Assembly: GCA_036362985.1 (NCBI GenBank)
Contig: JAYGXS010000003.1
Span: forward strand, 67,304,923-67,368,922
Reading direction: 5' to 3'
Origin: Ligula intestinalis
Lineage: Eukaryota; Platyhelminthes; Cestoda; Diphyllobothriidea; Diphyllobothriidae
Length of the DNA: 64,000 nucleotides
The notes beneath the pieces are model-generated. The model had not been told where the DNA came from and searched no databases. It was given only the letters and a program-made list of their open reading frames with translations. This document shows positions 1 through 12,600 of the stretch, in pieces; position 1 is the first letter of the stretch, and every line of letters begins with the position of its first letter. Both the position numbers and the translations under genes were made by a program.

Positions 1-622
1 TTCTTCTGATCTACCACCCGGTAATCGAATTTTCAGCACTATCATAGTAATAAGTATTATTTTGAGTTGGGCATCAAATTGTGCCAAATATGGTGATATG
101 GCATTTCACGCCCTAGTTCGCCCAGTGGCCTCCAAAACTGGCCATCTCACCCTGCCCAAATCAAAGGAACCCAGCGAGACGGGTCTGTTTGTTAGCCTGT
201 GTTTGGCCTGTCCGACGAGTACGCAAACAGTCAATGGTGAAATTGTTCGCTATGAAGCATTTTTCGATATGCCAGCCTAGCATGGAGCCTTTCAGCAAAT
301 AAAACCGCAGGAAAGCATTCTTCAATCCGATCGTCACACGCAACCACTGCTCATTTATGCGTGGTTTAACTGGGTTTTTTTATCAGGTGAGAACTACAGG
401 TTTGTGGGCGTTGCGCTAGAGTGTGCAACAACAACAACAACAACGTCTTATTAGACTAACGACATTCGTGAAGAATGGTTTCCTATCAAGTTTGAACAGG
501 CAGGTGGAAACGTGCAAACAATACATCAATCACTGAAGACTGACATCTGGAAATATCATTCGCAATATTAGTATCAAAGTACTTATTCAGCAGCCACTAG
601 CTCGGGATAGAACACAACTTAC
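1..622. other. usp9x intron, left edge
   Basis: Intron downstream of exon 20. I see no conserved peptide in any frame. A short CAA run lies at 427-443. Nothing else is recognisable. Confidence 0.6.
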
Positions 623-3600
623 CACCATTGTGGTGATCAAAAATTTGATCATGTAATTAACAGGGTCCGCAGCTAGGGAAGTCCAGGGCAGCTCTCTCTC
701 CTCTACACCTGACAGCTCACATAGACCAATGAGCGAGCAATTAGCGACTAGACTGCGAGTCACCGTCAGACTGACAAACTCTCGGGCAGCAATGCGCAAG
801 TAGGTAGCTGGACAGACGAAGAGGAGATCAAACACGAAGATGAGCCAGGAGCACAGAGCAGAGGCGCCTTCGTTAGCAGGAGAGAGCGCCTCCGTGTCGG
901 CGGTACTGAGAGAGGACAGAGAGGGCGTACAGTGTGAGGAGGCGGCTGGCTCCTGGTCAGAAGCGGGCGGAAGCATCTGGAAGAGACCGTTGTCTAGGCT
1001 GAGCGTTACAGCACTCTTTAGGGCTTCCAGTGCCTCAACTGCCAGACAACCGGGTGTGCGACCGCTGTGCAGGGCCAAACAACGCAGGAAGGGCAGCAGA
1101 TTGTTCTTGTCCTGCTGAGATGTTGGTTCCGGACACTCAGCCAAAGCATCCGCGAAAGGTAGCAGAGCGGTCTGATCGATGTGGCCACCTTGGAGGAAGT
1201 CCTGGACAGGAGGAGAACCGAGACTAGATGCTAAGGACAGGGAGCACGCGCCGTTACCGGGAGACGAAGAGGAGGAAGAGGAGGAACCGTTTTCGGCGTC
1301 TAGAAAGGAACCCGAGAAAAAATTGTAGGATTCATAGATAGCTCAGAAACAAGTCTTTGGTAGTACACTGCAGAACCTAGAGAGAGAAAAGGACCTACCA
1401 TAACCAACACTAGTGCCAGTCGTACTGACAGAAGAGGAGCTGAGGGCAGCTGTAGCGGGTTCCAACTTTGGATATTGCTGCTGCTGCTGCTCTCGTTGCT
1501 GGACGCCCTCGGGCTTCTGAACGGACTTGGCGCGAGTTAACATGGCTGAATGAAGGGTCGGGAGGTTGACTGTATCTGCGGAGAGTAGACCGACAGACGA
1601 AGAGGCCGAGATCCAGCAGGTATTCCGCAAGAGATCAGGAACACCGACAGAGGTGTGCAGCCAGACAGTCAAAATCTCCTTCGGAGTGACCTAGAGGCAA
1701 GATTTTAGAATGGAACTAAATTATTCGGTTTAGGGGGCTCAGAGAGAAAAGGTCGTTTTGTGTCATATGCGGAAGGTGGTGCTCATCGTGGCAAAAAAAT
1801 TCCGGGATTCTGGAAAAGTAACAATAGCAAAGACTGGTTTAATATCACCGCTATCCACTCCGTATGATAGTTTAACGATAGATGTCGATGATGTCCACCA
1901 TATGCCCAAAACAGGGATTTTGAATAGACAGAGAGACGAGATCTAAGTGAACTAGATGCGCAACTATCTACCTCGCCCTAAACCCTTACCTGTTTGAGCT
2001 AGTGACAAGACAAAGTCAAGATGACCGAACTGGCTCGGGCGTAGGCCGCTTTCTCTAATACAGGCCAGAATACCGCCTAATTTATTCTTAGGTGGCAGTA
2101 GTCTTTTTTCGCTGGTACTGCCGCACTACTTACCCTCACTGACCTTCAGTAGGTGCCAAGACAAAATTATGGAAACGAAGGCTGGTACTACTACTGCTAT
2201 TAATACGACTAGTACTAACTAGGAATTTCGCTGAGTGATAGCAGTCCTGGTACCGTAACTGACAATATTATTAGACAGAAGTGGCTTTTATTAAAGTTAG
2301 CGCTGTGCTCATATCCCCTTTAATCTCAAGAAGTGTGAATCTTGGTTAAGGCTATTCCCAGAAAGTACACGTTCGTAGCCCGGAGAACAACAGGTTTTCC
2401 CTTGGTTCCTGCCTACTGAGATCTATCCACGAGAGGGTGGCAGTGTCTACTCAGTTTGGACTACACAGCCTAGGACACTGCTGCCAGAAATAGTGCGTTT
2501 ACACCAAAAATGCTAACTATAATGATCATCTATCCTAAGATCAGTAAAGAATATGCTGTAATACAGCCTGTGTGTGCTGGTAGGAAGTTGGTACCCAGTA
2601 TACAGTATGAACCAAATGACTAATACGTTTTTGGCTTAAAGTAACTGCGTATAATCAAGAAATAAAAAATAAAAAAGCGAGTGCAAAAAGACAAGAAAAA
2701 GGTTCGGTAAGGTAGTAGAAAAGGGCATCGGACACGTACCCCATCACGGAGAGCGAATTGGGCATAGTCTTCACAACGCTGGAGTAAAAACTTGTCAGGC
2801 TCAAGTAATGGGAGGTTTTGAGACGCAGGGTGCACAAGGGCATCCAGGAGGTGAGAGAGCTGCAAGCTGGACGGTTTATGCGGGTCGGCGGTCGACTGAT
2901 CGCCTTGTGGGGGCCCGGGGGGATCCGCGGGTATTGAGTGGTCGGGTGGGTGTGGGGGTGATAGCAGTAACAACTTTAGCGTGACGAGGCAATAGGTGAA
3001 GATGAGGTTGCAAATTCGGCAAATCCACAGAAGGATAAGGGGACGCAGAGTGGACAAGGCGGAATCGCCTGTGTTTACTGGGCCATGGAAAGCTGATGCA
3101 GAGAGGAGAGCATCAAAACCACCCGCGCGGAGGAAAGAGATCTGTGAGTAAAGTGAGAAAAAAAGACAACACGATTAGAAGCAGAGTGGAAAAGTCTGAC
3201 AAAGGTGAGGACGAATTCGTGATGACTCGAGAGAGATGCTGAACGAGAATTATCAGTAGGTGTATGCACTGAGCAGAGCCAGTTGCCACCGTCCGCACAA
3301 TCCAAGTAACGGCAAGAAAAATATTTTGGACACAAGGTATTTCATCCTGATTTACGTATGTAGTTCACATACTGATAAATTTTTCGAGAATAAAAACAGC
3401 TTGTTCTGGCACGTTCAAACTAACTTGAAAGCATATTCTCTACTATGCAATTTCTGAACATTCGCGTTCCAGGTATTTGTATGGATGATGAAAAAACGTT
3501 TCCGAGCACCAGGTCAATTTGTTTATTGTCTTGAGCTTTCGGGGTCTGCAGGAGTCCACGAGAAAGAAAGACAGTTACCGGGGGCCCGACACTGGTGACT

Positions 3601-6600
3601 AATGAGTTTCTTCCCCCCTCCCCCGTATAACGGTTGATTGGTTCCTGTGCGCTCTGACTGTTTCTTGATTTTTGTGGACAACTTCATCGCTGACGATGAA
3701 CACCCGCAAGAGCCCGAAAGCTCAGGAAAGTAAACATATTGATCCGCTGCTTGAAACCCCTTCTTCCCCATTCAGTTTTGTTAGTCTAACAAATGATGCC
3801 ACGGGAAGGAGAAAACAAAACAAAAACAGCCAAAACTCCACAGAATTGAAGTTAACGCATGGCCTTTACCATCTTCTTAGGGATCTCATCTGAGTCCTTC
3901 TGACGGTGCACGGCGAAAATGTCTACCAGGGCGTTGTCGGTAGGCGGCTCCGAGGAATCGAAGTAGAGGAACCCAGGAGCTGGATGGAGATAGCTGTACA
4001 GGGACTGTCATAGAGAAGACGCAAGTAAGCCAAGTCAAGTGCGAATCTGCAGTGCACAGCAAAAGAAAGTGAAAAGGAAAGGGCCTCTACCTGCAGGGCG
4101 TATAAGACTTGCGTGGGACCCACACATTCTGCCTGATTGACGTTTTTAGTAGATAACGCAGAGAGAGGCAGGGCGTCTGCGAGGGGCGCCTTAAGGATCT
4201 CGTGTAAGCGAGTGTTTTGCGGTGCAGGAAGAGGAGGAGGATCGCCGGATGCTTTGCATTCTTAAATTAACACAGGAGAGGTAGTAGAGCGAAAAAGGTC
4301 ACATGACAAGGTAACGAGGAAACAAGGCAGAAAAGATAATTGCAAGCCGTTATTAATTCTGCGCCGTAGATGGCCCGCTACTCGAGAAGAATGATTTTTG
4401 ATTTAAGCAGGTAATTTTTCAGTAGACTCCCTATGTCATGTAAAGTGTTTTTGATCCAAAAAAATTTTTTGAGTAGGATAGTAAGAATGCTAAATGTACA
4501 CACTAATTTCAACACGTTTTAGCCACATCAAGATTTTGGCTTTTAGACGAGCTTATACCTGACCACCCGTAAAACGTTATTTTGTAAGAATGGCTACCTA
4601 ATGTATTACACCTATTTCAAATTGATTTTCACTGCTGTCATGAAGGCAGGCGGTCACACGTTGGGGACCTCTGACCACCACATGAACTTTGTTTAGTTCG
4701 GAAGCCTATTCGATCGGTGTTCGCACATTCCTGAGTGAATATATACCCGATCAGCAGTGACAGCAAATGGCAGGTGGCGAGGCGCTGATGAACTGCGGTT
4801 CGATGAAGTGCCTATGACCCATCTGAAAGACACCAGTGGTGGACCAACTGCGTCGTATGTGAATGCGTTTGTTTGTGTTGTCCAACCAGCTGGTGTTCAG
4901 GGTTATGCTTGGCTGATGAAGGCTAATAAGCCCGAAACAGTTCTGTATCAAGTTACCCCCAGATGCTGTCATACCCCCATACTGCTATATATATATATAT
5001 TATCAGATACATGCAAAAATAGTCCATTCCTGCACTTGTTTGCTTGAAAATTACGCTTCCTTGCATTTTATTCTCAAAGAGAGTGTATCCATAAGTTTTT
5101 TTAGGATCGTAAAGCGCTTATTCATAATATATCGTATCCGTCAAATATACAATATGATCTCCATCATGGCAAAATTTAACAATTATACGATCTCTTCCTC
5201 ATACCAGAGGGAAGTATTTACGTTTACTTAGACTGCATGCATACAGCAGGTACGTTGGAAACTTTGAATGCAGGTATAACAACCGATGGCGTAGAAAATT
5301 ATTCCGCAATTTAGACAGTCTTTTTAACCGAAAGACATCCTTTCTTCAAGCATAAATTTAGGGAGCGCACAGCTTACTGCCGAAGGAGTACAACAAATAA
5401 TTTTTGTGCATGTTCCATGAAGGCTATCTTTGAAACTATACATTGAGAGCAGTGCAATGACCGGTGAAATCAGCGGGAACCAAGCAAACTACTGAAGCAA
5501 AAAATACGGTCACACAAAAGCTCCTTGAAAAGTTGACATCCTGGAGGGACTGAATTATCTTGATATGAGGCTGTAGGATTACCCAGTATTATAAGCGTAC
5601 TTCAAGACTTTTTGCAAATCGAAAAAAAAATTTTAGCATTCCTATTGACGTTCTGTGAGATAGAGAAGCCAAAGCAACAGCGAGGAAGGTTAAGATCGCT
5701 TAAGGAATGTCTAACTTTAAAGATTTAAGAGACGAGATTGCGTACCACCCAGGAAATCAGCGCAAGGCTTACTTTCACGCAAGGGCACCTACTTTAGTTT
5801 CTTATCCTTAAATATACAGTAGGGCAAGCGCTGCAAGCAAATTGCCGCAAGTTGCGAAAGATTGATAATCACTCGCAAACCAACATTGAGAAGGGTTGCA
5901 ATACTGATTAACGCACCGTCTAGTCTCAAGTCTTCTCGGTCACGTCAGGATGCCAGCTTTTTAATGAATTCCTTTCTGACCGCTTAGAAAAAGTAGAATC
6001 TGTAAAAAATGGCTACTTTAATACTCTGCATTTTTATCATGGATTTTGACTGCCCTTATAAATATTCTATAGAAAATATGCATTAAAATATTTTTGCATA
6101 CTCGTTTGGTAGCAAATTACGCCTTCTTAAAATGTCGTACTTAAGAAAGTGTATCCGTCGGTTTTATAAAAAATTTCTAATTATGAGTTTTTTTACTACT
6201 GTGAGGTGTTCATTCATAATACATTGTATCCATCTATTTATTAATGCTTTAGTTGAGTTGACCCAAGTGTGAAAAACTAGGCATTTGGCGGGATTTGAGC
6301 CCGCGCATCAGTGAAAGCCTTTGCCGGAGGCTTATGCTCTACCGCTAAGCTACAAACGCCCGCTTCACGCCATGAGTTTAATCACACTTGCGTATTTTAG
6401 CATGATCCACGTCTGTTAAAAAACCTTATCAGAACCATGCGACCTGTCCTTAAAACGCAAGCAAAAACTTTTTTCCTTCAACACAATGCACACAGCCTGC
6501 TGTTTAGAAACCCTGAATTCAGGTGTAGCATTCGGTAAATTTAAAAACTTTTTAAAACCCAAAGAGACCCTTTGTTTAACACTGAAATGTTAAAGAAAAC

Positions 6601-9600
6601 GTAATTTTCTACCAAAAGAGAACAGGAAAAGATGCTTTCGTGCATGTTTTCTATAAAATACATTTAAATTTATAGGGGCAGTCAAAATCCGAGACAAACA
6701 TGCAGGCTATGTAAGTAGTCCATTTTTACAGAATCAGCTTCTTGTAAATGGTCAGAAAGAACCTCGTTAAAAATTCGGCATTGTGGTGTGACTTAAAAGA
6801 CTCGAGATTAGACTGCAGTATTGCAACCCTACGAGTGATTACCAGTTTTTCGCAAATTGCGGCATTTTGCTTGCAGCACTCGCCATACTGTAATTAAGAA
6901 AGTGGCAAGAAACGCGAATGGGAACCCCTCCTGGGTGGAGGCGAGGGCTGCGCTACCTTCCGGAGGCATAAGCGTTAGTTTTGAGGTTATATTTGGGGTT
7001 AAGGTCTAGGTTAGGGTAAGGATGAAGTTTATGGACAAGTTTTGCGTTCGAGTTAAACAACAGGGTGAGTCCTTGGTTGAAAAAAAAGGTGTGAGAACGG
7101 TTTCGTCGGTAGGGCAACCTACTGTAGGCAGATGTGCAGGTCTCCAAAAGTTGTTTTACGTAGTCCGGGCCGCCGGGCAAAGAGAAGAGCACGTCAATGA
7201 TGCCATCTCGCAGAGGTTTATGGTTCGCGAGGAGAGCCATATTGCCAATGTCGAAAAGCAGTCTCATATAAGTCTGGTCCTCTGAGATAAGGCAACCTAA
7301 GGAGACGAATAAAAAGTATTTCATGGCGGTGATGATTGATTTTCCTTCGGATTAGGGGACATTGTGTTCTTGTGAAATTCATGCAATATGACAGCAGCAT
7401 AAAGTCTCTTACCTTGGGATTACTTGGGCTTGTACCAATGGCTATCGTGCAAGATAATTACAAAGTCCAGTTAACGCAGGATATCAGCCCCTGAATGCGG
7501 TTCTTTTTAGTAACCTACGAAACACACTGAGTAAAAATGACTACTATGTAGCATGAGTTTTTTTTAAATTGATTATCGATGCCCGTATGAATTCAATTAC
7601 ATTTTGCAGGAAACATAAATAAAAATATATTTGTAGTCATTCATCAACTTTTGTAATCTACGAAATGATAACTGCCAGCTTTCCATTTCAGGGAAATAAT
7701 TTAGTAATCCAAGACACTACATAGTGCTAACAAAATTTTGCAATAGATACTGAATAAGTTGTATGATAAAAAAAGAGCATTAGTAAACGAACACACACGA
7801 TGCTAATTGAGTGCAAAATTTGTATTTGCAAAAAAACTATGAGGAGAAAAAGTTAAACAAAAAGATAATCTTTCGTTCGGGAGAGTTTTAGAAGGACGTG
7901 AGTTACTGACAGGTAAAAACATACCACGATCCACATTTGCATATTTTTGAATTAATAAGGGCATCGGAAATTAATTTAAAAATTACACAATACCTAAGCT
8001 GGCATTTTTAGAGAAAGTTCGAAAACGGCCGGAAGCAAGCATAGCCGAAAACGGTATTACTCTGCATGATACTTAGTATGACCATCCTGCCAAAGTAGTC
8101 CAGTGTCATTGAACACACATTACAGGATCTCGGTTAAGGTGCCAGGATAAACGCCACCAACCGTACTTTAATACCTCGACAGGAAATCGCATAGGAATCT
8201 CAAGCAATTGGTTTGGGCAAAATGAAAGTCAAAGATATCAAGAAAATGCACTTCAAGCAATTTCGGAATTACTTAAAATGACACAGACACCTAGGTTTTC
8301 TCTCTTATGATGGAATAGTGTTCGCAGAGTTACCACACTGGCAGCACAGGTAGTAGTTTTTGGACTGAACCAATAGGATTTACGCAAAGCTAGCGCATTA
8401 ACTTTGGATGAGAGAAAAAACTGGCAAAACAATAGCCAGGTACAGAAATTTGCCCACAGGGGGATTTGCTAACAAAAACAAACACAAGAATTGCTCCGTG
8501 TGTGAGTAAAATTCCAACTCTGGAATGTGGCGAATGAATTACCCGGGAGATTAGCCTCTGGCTGAAAAACATCTTGTCCATCGTATAACTGTCCATGGGT
8601 GTCAAGTTGGAATGCAGGCGCGACGGTCAGCTTTTTGGCGCTAGCCGAACGTCTCAGCTGACCAATCGGTGACAGCGGAGGGGACTGGTGAGTCTTGAAG
8701 GAAGAGGAGCGCTTACGCTGGTTGGCCACTTGCAAAGAAGGTGTTGCCACGAGGGTATTGGTTCGGAAGTCCTCAGACGCTAGCTCGGGATGCCCTGCAG
8801 AGTCGGTGCGGTGGCGCTCTTCCGAGGAACCGGGAGAAGAGGAGGAAGTAGAATTGTGATTGGACGATGAGATAGTGGGGGAACGAGGGCGATTAGATTG
8901 ATTGGAGGAGGAGGAGGAGGAGCTGGAACGAACAGGCACACACTGTCGGCGGCTGGAATAATCACCGTCCAGAAGGTCACTCATCTCGTTCCGCACATCC
9001 TGACCGCCAACAACGTCGTCGTCATCGTCATCATCACCATTGTCGTCATCCGGAGACACACATCGACCCGGAGTAGATGAGTTGGGCAATTGCGGGGATG
9101 TATCCCTATAATCGAAGCCCTGATCAGGTTGTGTTTGTTGGTACTGTGAGGATGAAGAATACCATTCAGCAACACGGTTGGGATCACGATAAGTGGATTG
9201 TTCTGTGTTCATAAAGAAGTCCATGGGTGCGGGGTCCGGCCCATAAACTGGTAGACCGGAAGAGGCAACAGGTTTTTGTTGTTGTTGCTGCTGGGGGAGT
9301 ACTGGGCTTGCATCTACTGTACAAAGACGTCCTACTAGACGATACCTGACAGAGGTAGGGAGACAAAGAGGAAATAAGCGGGCTGGTAACGAGGCCAAAC
9401 TGATGCTAAGGAGAAGAATGGGCTATAGGGAAGACAAGGGGACCTACTCTGAAGAGGGTGAGGCCTCTACTTTACGCACAATTTGCATAAAGTAAGAGAT
9501 GAGCGCCATGTGGTTGGGAGTGGCATTGCACTGGCTATCCGGATGGCTGATGTCCAATCGCAGACGAGAGAGGAAGGGGAAATCCCGGGATTGGTCGGCA

Positions 9601-12600
9601 CTGCTGTCACTGTCGCTGACCTCAGCTGTCACCGGGACACCCAACTGACGCAAACGCAGTATCAGCAGACGAGCACGCAGCTGCCCCAGCGTCTCATTTG
9701 TCTGTGAATAGACGATGAGAGAGGAAGCACCACGAAGGCTTTTCTGGGCACCGAGGGCGCCAAGCAGATTGCTCACGGCGGAGCAGGGCGTAACGGGCAC
9801 GAAGGTTACGTGGAATTTTATGGTGGACCCACACCAGGATCTAGGGTCAGGCAGGAAGGAAGCGGTTAGGTTGCGCATACGCAAAAGATGCTTGTTTCGC
9901 TGAATCAACAGTTTGTGTTAAATAAGTCTATTTCTGGTCCTGTAACATTGTGCACAACAAGACAAACATGATCTTTGTCTTTCAATCAGCGACCGCAAAA
10001 TAGCAAGGGAATAGGCAGACCGTACCGTCGGCAAGGAAAAAGAAGGCTAGAATGGCCATTTCCGGCTTATTAGCCATGGTCCGCTAGTCATACCCAGACC
10101 CAAGTGGCGTCCTAGCAGAGCCCCAAACTCGCGACCTTCTTGATCAGAGTCAAACGCCCTAACCATTGAGCCACGAGCTCGTTGTCTAGTCGGTCTAGGT
10201 TAGGGAATATTGGCACTCGTTTATGAACGTTTATCTGACGGCTAACGGGACTCATCTGTCCCGCTTTGTCTTGGGCATCTGTCACCCCTGGCCTAAACCA
10301 ACTAGACAACGAGCTCGTGACTCAATGGTTAGGGGGCTCGGGTGGGACACCACTTGGTTTTGGGTATGACTGGCTGATGCCGGCTAATAAACGAGCATTG
10401 GCCATTCCATTCTCCCTTGTGTTTGCCGACAATATTGTCTGCCTGCACTACCATCTGTCAGGGGTGCCAGAGCCTCTGGTGAGGCCCAAGGCAGAGTGGG
10501 GCAGATGAGTTCCGTTAGCGGTCAGATGAACCTTCATCAACGACTAATGCGGTTCTGGAGTGGTAGCGCGATGCACTGCCGAATTTTTATTCAATTCAAC
10601 TAATAAAAAACAAGAAGAGTAGCGGCCACACAGCAAACAAAGGGACCAGCACCTTTTCTGTGCATTCGTACTATGCAAGCTATTACTAACTTTCAGGTAC
10701 TGCCGAAAGCCGACATTTTGATCGTCGTATCCGACTTTGCGCCGCACAGCATGAAGTGTGCATGAACTTGTTTCTAAGTGACAACAGACGTGTGCAGCAT
10801 CTATCACACATTCTCTCTCTCTCTCTCTCTCTCTCGGTCTCTTATGTCACCCACCTGTGCCCGAGGTTGAAACAGAGTCAAGACGGCAGGAAGCGGCATA
10901 GGGTGCAGGTGGCTGGTTGGTGCAACGTCAGCCTATATCTACGCATGCCAACACGCCCACCCCTTCCCCCCCCCTCACTGTCATGTGTGGTATTTGGCAT
11001 GGGAGAGCATCTCGAATAACGCCTGCCATACCAGTATAAAAAGGTCTGGGTCTGATCGAGTTGGCCAATCAGCTGACAACCTTCGAGGCCGGGATTGGGT
11101 AACGTGTCCGGACCAATCATAACGTGTTCATTTGTCCAGAGCAGGAAATCAGACGTTGTATTCTTACAGGGTTGACGTCTCGCCCCTCCCCCTTTCCAAT
11201 CTCGTAGCACAGAGGAATTGGAGCAGTAAGCAGGCACGCGCACGGGTCCCGTTTGATGGCAGAATGGACTAGAGTACTTTGATTTAGGGTTACAGCGAAT
11301 TCCGGTGAGTCTATTCGTCACCTGAGGCTAGAGTTCGGTTTCCGGTAATAGTAATGAAAATACGATTTCCAGGTGAAAAGTCAGAAGAAGGAAGAACGTT
11401 TCGGTTATGCACATGGAAGAGAGCAGCCTATAACGAGAGCCGTGAACCTTAATGTTCCGTATCTGAAGATGGGTCGACGACATGACCACACGACCTCCAA
11501 TAAAACTTTGTCGGTGAACATTCATCCTCTTTCTGAATTATGTTTCCGTTGTCTTATATTCCTTTGCAAATTCATTGACCACTCGTTGTGTGTGTGTGTG
11601 TGTTTCGTAGCCTTTCGCTGCTGCAAGCCCCGCCCACGGACGTCAACCGGAACGGAGTATGCGTAGTGCCTATCAATCGAAAACTGATTGGCTACCCCGT
11701 CTCAGAATGGTGTTGACCCAGGCCTTTCTGAGGTTCAACGTCTGTATGCATATGCAATGCTAGACTTCGGCAAACAGCGGTCCCTGCGGCCTGGTAGGCG
11801 CTGGCACGTTCTCTAAGTTCTAATTCGCTGCTGGTGCATGCGTTCGCGCTCTCACTGGGCTTCAGGCCCCACCTAGCGAGATTTGCTGAGTCAAGTGTGC
11901 GCGTGTTGAGTGTGTTTCGCGCCAGCCACCTACACTCTCCCTCATCTCCGGTCTTTTGGACTTTGTCTTTGCTACGGAAACGGAGGTGGGAGCGGCAAGC
12001 GAGTGCGCAGATTCTCCGTGAGTCTGTTTTAAATCTTGTCTTCATTCGCGGTAGTTCGCTGTGTAGCCTTTGCGCAGCTTCCCAGGTTGCCTCGGTGCCC
12101 GTTTCGGTTTGCTTTGGCTTGTTGGAGCACGCGGCTGCCCATCGTCGACATCGACGGGGGAACTGTCGTGTGTCATAGCCCTACGTAGGCAGATTGGCGT
12201 GGCAGAACTTGGCCGATGTGAGGCGCGTGAGCACGCGATGAAGACGCGTATGCTGTGGTTCCCTTGACCACTTGTACTTGTTACGGCTGTGATCATGCCT
12301 GATATAGCCGGCCTCAATGATGTCACAAACGGTACCTCTCCATGCGTGGCGATTGGCGGCGGCGGATCTCGAAAGCTCCACCCAGTCCCTTCTCCAGCGA
12401 CGGAGGCCGAAGATAGAAGGTCCGAGAACTGCTTCCATGTCTTGACGGACGGTGTCTAGCCAAGTCTTCAGTTGCCCTCCTATTCGACGTTTCCAGGTGG
12501 GCTGCGGTGCCGGGTCGAGGGCAGCATAAGTAAGCTCGTGGGGCGGACGACGGAGAACGAGTCCATACCACCTCAGTCGCCATTCTTGAATGGCCTGAAA

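Noticed and set aside
6953..7122. Continuation of the usp9x exon 15 frame to the left
   Set aside because: The phase of exon 16 and loss of USP9X similarity place the donor at 7123; the remaining frame is readthrough into the intron.
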